Assembly (NCBI GenBank): GCA_905479835.1
Contig: CAJQNZ010000041.1
Span: 1-40,065 of the forward strand
Length of the DNA stretch: 40,065 bases
Direction: 5' to 3'
From: an uncultured Flavobacteriaceae bacterium
GTDB taxonomy: Bacteria > Bacteroidota > Bacteroidia > Flavobacteriales > Flavobacteriaceae
The notes beneath the pieces are model-generated. The model saw nothing but the letters and a program-made list of their open reading frames with translations, was not told the origin of the DNA and did not search any database. The first letter of the stretch is position 1. Every line of letters begins with the position of its first letter. Shown here one piece after another: positions 1 through 9,269 of this stretch. A program made the position numbers and the translations under genes.

Positions 1-645
1 ATTCAAGAGTTTGAACAAGAATACCAAGATGTTATAAGTGAATATTTAGGTGTTGAGCCAATAAAATTGAATAGTACACTTACTTCTGCTCAAAATAGAG
101 TTAGGCTTTATTGGGCAAACTTTGAAATTACCGAACCTAAAGACCAAGGAATAAAATTGCAAGATATTTTAGAAACTACTGAAATGATTGGACCAAGTGC
201 AATACGTGGCAGACGATTGAATAAAGCAACTATTTTAGGCAGACGATTAGATGAACGAGGTAAAAGACAAGACTATGATAAAACAATACCAATTACTCAA
301 TGCCTTGAAGTTAGAGCAACAAACACGGATAAAAGCAATTGCCTTACAACCGTAGCAAAAGATACCGTACTAACTACTATGCCAATTGGAAGGCACCCAG
401 ACGCTTTTAATAGAAAACTACCTTACAGGAATTACACCAAAATTGAAAGATGTAGGTTAATGAATTTGCCTGACAATTATTGTGATGAAATAAGCCTGAA
501 CCAAACAGTAAAAGCAACTGGTAACGGTTGGGATGTTGGTATGATTACACATATTTTTAAGGGTATGAGTGAGAAAAAAGAGGGGAAGAAAAAAATATTA
601 TTACGGGATGATACGCACGAACCTCCAAGTTTAGCACAAGCCTAA
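1..645 (+). CDS. DNA cytosine-C5 methyltransferase, phage-type, 3' part (5' end outside window)
   Basis: The reading frame is open from base 1, so only the C-terminal part of the gene is present. It reads STLTSAQNRVRLYWANF, a motif VIII region (QNRxR) of cytosine-C5 methyltransferases. A target-recognition region with CLEVRATNTDKSNCLTT follows, then motif IX (KIERCRLMNLPDNY) and motif X (GNGWDVGMITHIF). The wording resembles the phage-borne, DNMT3-like branch that occurs both alone and beside restriction enzymes. It would methylate cytosine at carbon 5 using S-adenosylmethionine. The catalytic Pro-Cys motif lies outside the window, so activity cannot be judged. A GRRL unit is duplicated in the recognition region (bases 208-248), and the last 13 codons read through a short repeat that recurs 100 bases downstream. 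No endonuclease is visible on this side; a partner could lie to the left. Confidence 0.85.
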   Translation: MQEFEQEYQDVISEYLGVEPIKLNSTLTSAQNRVRLYWANFEITEPKDQGIKLQDILETTEMIGPSAIRGRRLNKATILGRRLDERGKRQDYDKTIPITQCLEVRATNTDKSNCLTTVAKDTVLTTMPIGRHPDAFNRKLPYRNYTKIERCRLMNLPDNYCDEISLNQTVKATGNGWDVGMITHIFKGMSEKKEGKKKILLRDDTHEPPSLAQA

Positions 646-2887
<2,242 letters not shown>

Positions 2888-2949
2888 ATACAGAATACAT
2901 TAAACGAGCATATAAAAATTTATTCAACAATCAAAATGATAAATTGCGA

Positions 2950-2986
2950 GCAGCATACCTGTGCTGAGCGAAGTTAAAGTATGATC
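2950..2986. repeat. degenerate dispersed repeat (CTGAGCGAAGTTAAAGTAT core)
   Basis: The 3' flank of ligA contains TGTGCTGAGCGAAGTTAAAG followed by TATGAT. This resembles the CTGAGCG-AGYCGAAGTAT element at 14962-14992 and the intergenic 'CTGAGCGAAGTCGAAG' repeats commonly seen in flavobacterial genomes. It does not form a strong hairpin by itself. Confidence 0.5.
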
Positions 2987-3013
2987 ATTAAAAAACAATA
3001 AATAGAAAATCAT

Positions 3014-3664
3014 ATGAAAAACAGTAAACTATTTTTAGGAATTTTTATACTTGTATCAGTACTTCATCTGATAGGAATCTCTACAGGTAATGATAATCTC
3101 AGAGTCATTACTAAACCTTTGATTATGTTATCATTAATGATCTACTATTCAGTAGTAGTAGAGAATGAAAATCATCTTTATCTAGCCGCTTTATTTTTCT
3201 GTTTTTTAGGAGATGTTTTTCTGATTTTTAATACTGAATTGAATTTTATATTAGGACTGGTTTCTTTTTTAATAGCACATATTTTATTTATAATTATTGT
3301 GGTAAAATTAATGAAAAAGGCTACTGGAATTCAGAAGGTAATTTCATTGATGCCTTTTACAATTCTGTTTGCAGCATTGATGTATCTCTTAAAAGATAAT
3401 TTGGGAGGAATGTTGTTTCCAGTAATCGTGTATGGAATTACAATTTCTGCATTTGGCGTGATTGCATTGTTAAATTATGTTACAGAAAAATCTGTAATTA
3501 ATTTGGTTTTACTTGGTGGAGCATTGTTTTTTATCATTTCAGATAGTACCATTGCAATTGGAAAATTCCTTCAATATGAAGCGTATTTTCCATTATTAAT
3601 TATGGCAACTTATATAGTAGCGCAGTATTTAATAGGTAGATATATGATAAAAAAAAGCGAGTAA
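3014..3664 (+). CDS. YhhN/TMEM86 family membrane protein (lysoplasmalogenase-like)
   Basis: A 216-residue, almost wholly hydrophobic protein with seven or eight predicted membrane helices. The opening TKPLIMLSLMIYYSV followed by LAALFFCFLGDVFLIF matches the conserved blocks of the YhhN/TMEM86 family (KPL...ALxFSxxGDxxL). Characterised animal members hydrolyse the vinyl-ether bond of lysoplasmalogens; the role of bacterial YhhN is less clear, so substrate is left open. The ATG at 3014 is the only good start, preceded by an A-rich stretch. The stop codon sits in the loop of the transcription terminator, so coding and termination signals overlap. Confidence 0.8.
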   Translation: MKNSKLFLGIFILVSVLHLIGISTGNDNLRVITKPLIMLSLMIYYSVVVENENHLYLAALFFCFLGDVFLIFNTELNFILGLVSFLIAHILFIIIVVKLMKKATGIQKVISLMPFTILFAALMYLLKDNLGGMLFPVIVYGITISAFGVIALLNYVTEKSVINLVLLGGALFFIISDSTIAIGKFLQYEAYFPLLIMATYIVAQYLIGRYMIKKSE

Positions 3665-3676
3665 AAACTCGCTTTT
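3653..3676 (+). terminator. intrinsic terminator overlapping the YhhN gene stop codon
   Basis: AAAAGCGAG (3653-3661) pairs perfectly with CTCGCTTTT (3668-3676), a 9-bp stem with a 6-base loop TAAAAA. The loop contains the TAA stop at 3662-3664. The stem ends in T residues on the plus strand and in A residues on the other side, so it may work in both directions between the converging genes. Confidence 0.75.
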
Positions 3677-3717
3677 ATAATTGTTATAAATAATTTTTAA
3701 GTGTGTGTAACTAGTTG

Positions 3718-3930
3718 TTATACAACTTTTTTAGGCGATTCAATCCATTTATCGCTTTTGCATTCTCCTAGTATTACAATGTCTTTAATTTTACGGTATT
3801 CTTCAACTGCATCAAGCATAGCAGCTCTGTTGTCTCTTCTGATTTTAATACCACTTCTGTCTCCTTTGTTTTTTACTTCTATATAGAAACCGTCTTTTAA
3901 TTTAGCTGGACGTGTTGCTGGTCTTCCCAT
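3718..3930 (-). CDS. small conserved-type basic protein of unknown function (70 aa)
   Basis: The protein starts MGRPATRPAKLKDGFYIEVK, continues through GDRSGIKIRRDNRAAMLDAV and ends CKSDKWIESPKKVV. It is basic at the N-terminus and reads as a compact folded domain rather than a shadow frame. I recall near-identical short proteins (MGRPATRPxKLKDGFYIEV) annotated as hypothetical across Flavobacteriaceae; this is recollection, not a search. No membrane helix or signal peptide is visible. It is transcribed away from the DoxX-like gene, 57 bases downstream of it on the same strand, so co-transcription is possible. No function is proposed. Confidence 0.75.
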   Translation of the reverse strand: MGRPATRPAKLKDGFYIEVKNKGDRSGIKIRRDNRAAMLDAVEEYRKIKDIVILGECKSDKWIESPKKVV

Positions 3931-3987
3931 GTTCTATTTTTAATTTTTAATTTTTTTCAATATAGTAATTTTATTGTTAAAAACAAG

Positions 3988-4371
3988 TTAAAGTTTGGAG
4001 CCAATAAAAGGTATGTTTTTTCGCTGATTATAGAGTGTAATTGATGCCAATATAAACACTATTATTGCTAAGTAAAACAATGTGCCGCCATCCTCATTAA
4101 CTTCAATACCTATTTCTGTGAGATGCATCATAATGGCACCACTTATGATTCCAACAGTTACTAATGCTCCTGCCCAAATAGTTTTCGGAAATAATAAAAG
4201 AATCGCTGCTATTAATTCAATAATTCCAATTCCGATTCTTCCGATAGGTTCTAGCCCTACTTGAGAGAATATATATACACTGTCAGGATGGGCAGTGAAC
4301 TTAAAAAAAAGTGTTTGGACTAGAATCAGTGCAACTATAATACGAATTACTAAAAATATTTTTTTATTCAT
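3988..4371 (-). CDS. DoxX family membrane protein
   Basis: A 127-residue inner-membrane protein with four predicted helices. The layout is that of DoxX/DoxD-like proteins: a first helix (IFLVIRIIVALILVQTLFFK) leading into FTAHPDS, then GIGIIELIAAILLLFPKTIWAGAL, GIISGAIMMHLTEIG, and a last helix before a basic tail. The GxxELxxxxxLL block and the following polar histidine helix are typical. Members have been linked to quinone or thiol redox chemistry, but most are uncharacterised. The start at 4371 (ATG) follows a T-rich stretch. It diverges from the DUF6913-dapA operon, and the 117 bases between them must hold both promoters. Confidence 0.75.
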   Translation of the reverse strand: MNKKIFLVIRIIVALILVQTLFFKFTAHPDSVYIFSQVGLEPIGRIGIGIIELIAAILLLFPKTIWAGALVTVGIISGAIMMHLTEIGIEVNEDGGTLFYLAIIVFILASITLYNQRKNIPFIGSKL

Positions 4372-4457
4372 GTTTTTGTTTTTTTTTCTTTAGACGTAGA
4401 ATATTAAAGTTATTACAAATACTCTACTTTATTATTTAATTTCAATTTCAATTTGAC

Positions 4458-4465
4458 TATTTTTG
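4458..4465 (+). promoter_or_regulatory. -7 box TATTTTTG for DUF6913-dapA
   Basis: TATTTTTG matches TAnnTTTG exactly and predicts a transcript start near 4470. That lies downstream of the first in-frame TTG (4453), so translation more likely begins at the TTG at 4489. Confidence 0.6.
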
Positions 4466-4488
4466 TTAGAATAAAACAAACAATCCTT

Positions 4489-4995
4489 TTGAATTTTTTA
4501 AGGCAACTATTTATTAAGAAAAAAATCCAAAATAAACTACTCGAAAACGTTGAATTTTCAAAGGTAGAATTTAAAGGTAAACAATTCACTATCTTAATTT
4601 TAGTTGGAGAAGATGAAGTTGAAAATAGTAAAGAATTTATAGCTAATGAATTGAATATTCCGATTCATAATATAACGTTGCTAGGATTTTGTAAAAGTAT
4701 TAAAAAAGCAGAAATAGTTGAAGAATTATTTTCGCCAAATGATTTTGGATTGTTCGGCAAAATAAAAAGTGAAAAATTAAAAAAAATAGTTGATACAGAA
4801 TTTGATTTCCTATTAAATTATACTACTGATGTAATGTATATAGATTACATAACTTCTATGTCCAATGCAATATATAAAGTAGGTTATTCCAATAGCGATG
4901 TAAGATTATACGATTTAATGATTGATTTAAAAAAGCCAAACATTTCAATTTTTACAAAAGAGTTAAATAAATATATAAAGATTATAAATAGATAG
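4489..4995 (+). CDS. DUF6913-type protein of unknown function, upstream of dapA
   Basis: A soluble protein of about 168 residues. After a basic N-terminal helix (NFLRQLFIKKKIQNKLLEN), the segment KQFTILILVGEDEVENSKEF looks like a beta-alpha unit, and the C-terminal half contains FDFLLNYTTDVMYIDYITSM. This pattern fits the Bacteroidota-specific family annotated as DUF6913, which is usually found just upstream of dapA as here; no function is known to me. The frame stays open back to a TTG at 4453, but the promoter box at 4458-4465 makes that start unlikely. The TTG at 4489 gives the LNFLR-like opening I associate with relatives. The stop is three bases before the dapA ATG, so the two genes are translated from one mRNA. 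Confidence 0.75.
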   Translation: MNFLRQLFIKKKIQNKLLENVEFSKVEFKGKQFTILILVGEDEVENSKEFIANELNIPIHNITLLGFCKSIKKAEIVEELFSPNDFGLFGKIKSEKLKKIVDTEFDFLLNYTTDVMYIDYITSMSNAIYKVGYSNSDVRLYDLMIDLKKPNISIFTKELNKYIKIINR

Positions 4996-4998
4996 AAA

Positions 4999-5874
4999 AT
5001 GCAAAAATTTTATGGTACTGGAGTTGCATTGATAACGCCATTTAAAAGTGATTTAAGTGTAGATTATCACGCCTTGAATGCACTTGTTGAGTTTAATATT
5101 GCGAATGGAACTGATTATCTAGTAATCAGTGGAACAACTGGAGAAAGTGCTACTATTACTAAAGATGAGAAGAGTGCTATTGTGAAAGCAATTGTTGAAA
5201 TTAATAAGGGGCGTGTTCCATTGGTTTTAGGGATAGGAGGAAACAATACTACTGAAGTTATTAATGAATTGAAATCTTCAGATTTAAGTTCAATTGATGC
5301 AATTTTATCTGTTGCTCCTTATTATAGTAAACCTACTCAAGAAGGTTTTTATCAGCATTTTAAGGCAATTTCTATAGCGAGTCCTATACCTGTAATATTG
5401 TATAATGTTCCTGGAAGAACGGCTAAAAATATGTTGCCAGAAACTACGTTGCGATTGGCTAGAGATTTTGAAAATATAATTGCTGTAAAAGAAGCAGGAA
5501 ATAATACACAACAGTATTTAGAATTGCTTAAAAATAAACCAGAAGATTTTTTAATTATTTCTGGCGATGATGATTTGGTTGCTGGAATCGTATTGGCAGG
5601 AGGCGCTGGAGTTATTTCTGTGATAGGGCAAGCATTTCCTAAAGATTTTTCTGAAATGATAAATTACGCATTGGAAGGAAAAGCAAAAGAAGCCTATAAA
5701 ATCCATTTTAAATTGATGGATGTAGTCGGTTATATATTCGAGGAAAACAATCCTGCAGGAATTAAAGCAGTATTGAATAGTCTTGGAATATGCAATAAAG
5801 AAGTTCGTTTGCCATTGGTAGAAGCAAGCCCTAATTTACAAGAAAAAATTGCAAATTATATTCAACGTTATTAA
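4999..5874 (+). CDS. dapA: 4-hydroxy-tetrahydrodipicolinate synthase DapA
   Basis: Condenses pyruvate with aspartate semialdehyde, the first committed step toward diaminopimelate and lysine. The 291-residue TIM barrel shows the family landmarks: GTTGES with Thr46-Thr47, the YNVPGRT motif with Tyr135, and the Schiff-base Lys164 in AVKEAGN. The late motif ISGDDDLVAGIVLAGGAGVISV follows at about residues 181-206. The ATG follows the upstream stop by three bases. A second gene of the pathway, dapD, lies about 24 kb downstream in a different operon; diaminopimelate made by both feeds peptidoglycan. Confidence 0.97.
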   Translation: MQKFYGTGVALITPFKSDLSVDYHALNALVEFNIANGTDYLVISGTTGESATITKDEKSAIVKAIVEINKGRVPLVLGIGGNNTTEVINELKSSDLSSIDAILSVAPYYSKPTQEGFYQHFKAISIASPIPVILYNVPGRTAKNMLPETTLRLARDFENIIAVKEAGNNTQQYLELLKNKPEDFLIISGDDDLVAGIVLAGGAGVISVIGQAFPKDFSEMINYALEGKAKEAYKIHFKLMDVVGYIFEENNPAGIKAVLNSLGICNKEVRLPLVEASPNLQEKIANYIQRY

Positions 5875-5980
5875 TTAACAAACAATTGTGATGTATGCAT
5901 TGTCTTGCATCAGAAATCACGTTATTTTTGTGGATTAAAAGTGAAGTAAAAAATCATTTTAATTATCCATAATTAATACC

Positions 5981-5988
5981 TAATTTTG
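5981..5988 (+). promoter_or_regulatory. -7 box TAATTTTG for the bamD operon
   Basis: An exact TAnnTTTG match ends five bases before the ATG at 5993. Using the spacing seen at the SRP RNA gene (five bases from the G to the RNA end), transcription would begin at or next to the first codon, so the mRNA would be leaderless or have a leader of about nine bases if ATG 6002 is used. Confidence 0.55.
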
Positions 5989-5992
5989 CCAA

Positions 5993-6820
5993 ATGTTTAA
6001 AATGAAAAAAATAACATATCTTTTTATATTAACTGTTGTATTCTCATCCTGTAGTGAATACCACAAAGTATTAAATAAAGGTTCAGTTTCAGATCAATAT
6101 AAACTTGCAACTGAAATGTACGATATAGGAAAATACCATAGATCAATTGAGTTATTTGAAAAAATAACTCCAGCTTATAGAGGGAAACCTCAGATGGAAA
6201 GAATCCAATACATGATAAGTGATGCTTATTATAACACGAAACAATACTCGTTATCAGGTTATTATTTTGATAGGTTTACCAGTAACTATCCTAAAAGTAC
6301 CAAGAAAGAAGATGCAGCTTACTTTTCAGCATATAGTTATTATTTAGATTCTCCAATTTTCAGTTTAGATCAGACTTCTACTAAAGAAGCTTTAATTGCA
6401 ATGCAAGGTTTTATTGATGCATATCCAGATTCTGATAAAATTTCAGATGCCAATAAAACGATTAAAGAGTTGCGATATAAAATTGAGAAAAAAGCATTTG
6501 AAACTGCCAAGCAGTACAATCATATAGGCGATTATCAAGCTTCGATTACCTCTTTTGATAATTTAATTTCTGATTATTTAGGTACTACTTTTAAAGAAGA
6601 AGCCTTATATTATAAGTTACAAGCTTCTTACGAACTAGGAATGAGAAGTGTAATCTATAAAAAAGAACAGCGATTGAAAGATGCTGTTAAAGTATATAAT
6701 AGATTAAAGAAAAGTTTTCCGAAGTCTGAATATTTAAAAGATTCAGATAAATTATTTGAGAAATTGAATGAAGAATTAATAACTTTCAACAAAGATGTTG
6801 AAACAACTGAAAATAAATAG
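5993..6820 (+). CDS. bamD: outer-membrane assembly lipoprotein BamD
   Basis: Part of the BAM complex that inserts beta-barrel proteins into the outer membrane. A short basic start (MFKMKK) and hydrophobic segment lead to a lipobox-like VFSSC with Cys20 as the lipidated residue, followed by SEYHKVLNKG, which is typical of Bacteroidota BamD. The rest is a chain of tetratricopeptide-like helical pairs (MYDIGKYHRSIELFEKI; YNTKQYSLSGYYFDRF; FKEEALYYKLQASYELG). The 275-residue length is normal for the family. Phe at -3 of the lipobox is not ideal. The ATG at 6002 is an alternative start. It heads a tight operon: rpoZ begins two bases after its stop. Confidence 0.92.
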   Translation: MFKMKKITYLFILTVVFSSCSEYHKVLNKGSVSDQYKLATEMYDIGKYHRSIELFEKITPAYRGKPQMERIQYMISDAYYNTKQYSLSGYYFDRFTSNYPKSTKKEDAAYFSAYSYYLDSPIFSLDQTSTKEALIAMQGFIDAYPDSDKISDANKTIKELRYKIEKKAFETAKQYNHIGDYQASITSFDNLISDYLGTTFKEEALYYKLQASYELGMRSVIYKKEQRLKDAVKVYNRLKKSFPKSEYLKDSDKLFEKLNEELITFNKDVETTENK

Positions 6821-6822
6821 AA

Positions 6823-7143
6823 ATGGATTATAAAAATTCTAATGCGGAAGTATCTACGGTAACGTATGATAAAAAGGAAATTGAAAGTAAAACTGGAAAT
6901 CTCTATGAAGCTATTGTGATTATGTCAAAAAGAGCGACACAAATCAATAGTGAGTTGAAAACAGAATTACTTGAAAAGTTAGAAGAATTCGCAACGCACA
7001 ACGATAGTTTAGAAGAAGTGTTCGAAAATAAAGAACAAATAGAAGTTTCTAAATTTTATGAGCGTCTGCCAAAAACTACTGCAATAGCTGTAGAGGAATG
7101 GCTAGATGAAGGAACCTATCATAGAACTCCTGAAGAAAAATAA
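6823..7143 (+). CDS. rpoZ: RNA polymerase omega subunit, Bacteroidota type
   Basis: A 106-residue acidic protein. The conserved core SKTGNLYEAIVIMSKRATQINSE corresponds to the omega signature in which a Tyr/Asn-rich helix packs against the beta-prime subunit; it is followed by LKTELLEKLEEFATHNDSLEEVFENKEQIEVSKFYERLP, which I recognise from flavobacterial omega proteins. Omega helps assemble RNA polymerase. Position supports the call: rpoZ next to coaBC is a gene order found widely in bacteria, and here coaBC starts five bases after the stop. Confidence 0.88.
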   Translation: MDYKNSNAEVSTVTYDKKEIESKTGNLYEAIVIMSKRATQINSELKTELLEKLEEFATHNDSLEEVFENKEQIEVSKFYERLPKTTAIAVEEWLDEGTYHRTPEEK

Positions 7144-7148
7144 AAGAG

Positions 7149-8360
7149 ATGTCAATTGTAAGCGGTAAAAAAATTCTTATTGGCGTTACTGCTGGAATTG
7201 CTGCTTATAAAACTGCACATTTGGTAAGGTTGTTTATAAAAGCAGGAGCAGAAGTACGTGTTGTAATGACTCCAGCTGCCAAAGACTTTATCACACCATT
7301 AACACTTTCTACACTTTCTAAAAACCCTGTTCATTCCACTTTTTACGATACAGAGGATGAGAATGAATTATGGAATAATCATGTCGATCTTGGTCTATGG
7401 GCAGATCTATTATTGATTGCTCCAGCAACTGCCAATACGCTTTCCAAAATGTCAAATGGAACAAGCGACAATTTATTACTTGCAACTTATCTTTCTGCGA
7501 AATGCAAAGTCTATTTTGCTCCTGCAATGGATTTAGATATGTACAAGCATCCATCTACTACAGCAAGTATTGAAAAACTTGAGCGTTATGGAAATGTATG
7601 TATTCCTGCCGCTAGTGGAGAACTTGCAAGTGGACTTGTAGGAGAAGGAAGAATGGCAGAACCAGAAGATATTATAAAATTTATAGAGTCGGATATTTTA
7701 TCTCAATTGCCACTCAGAGGAAAACAAGTATTGATTACTGCTGGACCTACTTATGAAGCAATTGATCCTGTACGTTTTATAGGAAATCATTCGTCAGGAA
7801 AAATGGGATTTGAATTGGCAAAAACTGCTGCAGGTCTTGGAGCAACTGTTATCTTGATTACAGGTTTCTCTCATGAAAAAGTAGACCATTCATTAATTAA
7901 AAGAATAGATGTTGTAAGTGCTCAAGATATGTATGATGCTGCTCACCAATATTTCAACAGTTCAGATATTGCTATTTCATCAGCTGCAGTTGCAGATTAT
8001 AAACCGAAAAATAGTTCAGCAATAAAAATTAAAAAGAAAGAAACTACAATGTCAATAGAATTGGTCAAGACCAAAGATATATTGGCATCGCTTGGAGAAC
8101 TTAAAAAGAAACAATTTTTAGTTGGATTTGCATTAGAAACCAATAATGAAGTAGAAAACGCGTTAAGTAAATTAAAGCGTAAGAATTTAGACATGATCGT
8201 ATTAAATTCACTGCAAGATAAAGGTGCAGGATTTAAAAAACCAACAAATAAGGTTACAATCATTGATAAATTGGAAAAAATTTCCGAATTTGGTCTAAAA
8301 TCTAAGTCAGAAGTTGCTCAAGATATTTTTAATGAAATTGTAAATAGAATCCATGAATAG
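7149..8360 (+). CDS. coaBC: bifunctional CoaBC (phosphopantothenate-cysteine ligase / PPC decarboxylase)
   Basis: Carries out two steps of coenzyme A synthesis: CTP-dependent joining of cysteine to phosphopantothenate, then FMN-dependent decarboxylation. The N-terminal CoaC part shows the active-site His78 in NNHVDLGLW, the flavin-binding APATANT (91-97) and PAMDLDM (125-131). The CoaB part starts near residue 190 with LITAGPTYEAIDPVRFIGNHSSGKMG and later has AAVADYKP. The 403-residue length is normal. One oddity: the flap reads ASGLVGEGRM, with Ser161 where the E. coli enzyme has its catalytic cysteine (ACGDIGPGRM, from memory). The gene overlaps the next one by eight bases. Confidence 0.96.
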   Translation: MSIVSGKKILIGVTAGIAAYKTAHLVRLFIKAGAEVRVVMTPAAKDFITPLTLSTLSKNPVHSTFYDTEDENELWNNHVDLGLWADLLLIAPATANTLSKMSNGTSDNLLLATYLSAKCKVYFAPAMDLDMYKHPSTTASIEKLERYGNVCIPAASGELASGLVGEGRMAEPEDIIKFIESDILSQLPLRGKQVLITAGPTYEAIDPVRFIGNHSSGKMGFELAKTAAGLGATVILITGFSHEKVDHSLIKRIDVVSAQDMYDAAHQYFNSSDIAISSAAVADYKPKNSSAIKIKKKETTMSIELVKTKDILASLGELKKKQFLVGFALETNNEVENALSKLKRKNLDMIVLNSLQDKGAGFKKPTNKVTIIDKLEKISEFGLKSKSEVAQDIFNEIVNRIHE

Positions 8361-9246
8361 ATATTTCCAAGTGCTTGTTTTATTACTATGCTCTCTACAG
8401 ATTACTGCACAAGAGATCAATGCTACTGTAGTTATCAATTCAGATAATGTTGCTGCAGGTTCCAATAAGCAAGTATATGAGACACTAGAACGCTCAATAA
8501 AGGAATATATCAACCAAAAAAAATGGACTAACAATAATTTTAAACAACAAGAAAGAATACAATGTGCTTTCGTATTGACTATTTTGGATCAGCCTTCAAG
8601 CAATCAATTTGTCGGAAATATTCAGGTTAAATCAGCACGACCAGTTTACAATTCATCGTATCTTACACCTATATTTAATTTTAAGGACAATGACTTTTCA
8701 TTTCAATATACAGAGTTTGAAATATTACAGTTCAATAAAAACAATTTTGAATCCAATCTAGTTTCCATCATTACATTTTACGTATATACCATTCTCGGTA
8801 TGGACGCTGATTCCTTTACAAGTAAAGGAGGGACTAAGTATTATAGACAAGCAGAAGATGTTATCAATCAAGCACAACAAGGAAATTATATAGGTTGGAG
8901 TCAGACCGATAGAGGACTTACAAGGTTCAGATTGATGTACGATATTTTATCTGGTGGTTATGATAATTATAGAACAGCATTGTACAATTACCATAGAAAA
9001 GGATTGGATATAATGAATGATGATAAGCAAGACGCTAAAGAAAACATTGCAGAAGCAGTTCAATCATTAAGAGAGATATACAATCGAAGACCAAATTCAC
9101 TTTTGGTACGTACATTTATGGATTCCAAGGCAGATGAAATTGTAGAAATTTTTTCAGATGGCCCACGATTTGATGCCGATAAACTCAAAGAGGATTTGGT
9201 TAAAATGTCACCATTGAACATGTCTAAATGGGATCAAATTCAATAG
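8353..9246 (+). CDS. DUF4835 family secreted protein (PorD-like annotation)
   Basis: A 297-residue protein with a cleavable signal peptide (LVLLLCSLQITAQ, cleavage after TAQ) and no membrane helices later, so periplasmic or outer-membrane associated. Landmarks such as IQCAFVLTILDQPSSNQFVGNIQVKSARPVYNS, IITFYVYTILGMDADSF and GWSQTDRG fit the family annotated as DUF4835, often named type IX secretion protein PorD in flavobacterial genomes; I have no evidence for that role beyond the name. Its invariant place between coaBC and recN in this family of bacteria supports the assignment. The start codon lies within the coaBC 3' end, indicating translational coupling. Confidence 0.82.
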   Translation: MNRYFQVLVLLLCSLQITAQEINATVVINSDNVAAGSNKQVYETLERSIKEYINQKKWTNNNFKQQERIQCAFVLTILDQPSSNQFVGNIQVKSARPVYNSSYLTPIFNFKDNDFSFQYTEFEILQFNKNNFESNLVSIITFYVYTILGMDADSFTSKGGTKYYRQAEDVINQAQQGNYIGWSQTDRGLTRFRLMYDILSGGYDNYRTALYNYHRKGLDIMNDDKQDAKENIAEAVQSLREIYNRRPNSLLVRTFMDSKADEIVEIFSDGPRFDADKLKEDLVKMSPLNMSKWDQIQ

Positions 9247-9269
9247 CATAATACTTAAAAAATTAGTTA

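Noticed and set aside
1-645. A complete restriction-modification or defence system at the left edge
   Set aside because: Only the 3' part of a methyltransferase is visible; no endonuclease, helicase or other defence gene lies within the window.
3713-3731. AGTTGT-TAT-ACAACT hairpin followed by T residues as a second terminator
   Set aside because: Short 6-bp stem with a 3-base loop, partly inside the 3' end of the small minus-strand gene; the 3653-3676 terminator already explains the end of the YhhN-type gene.
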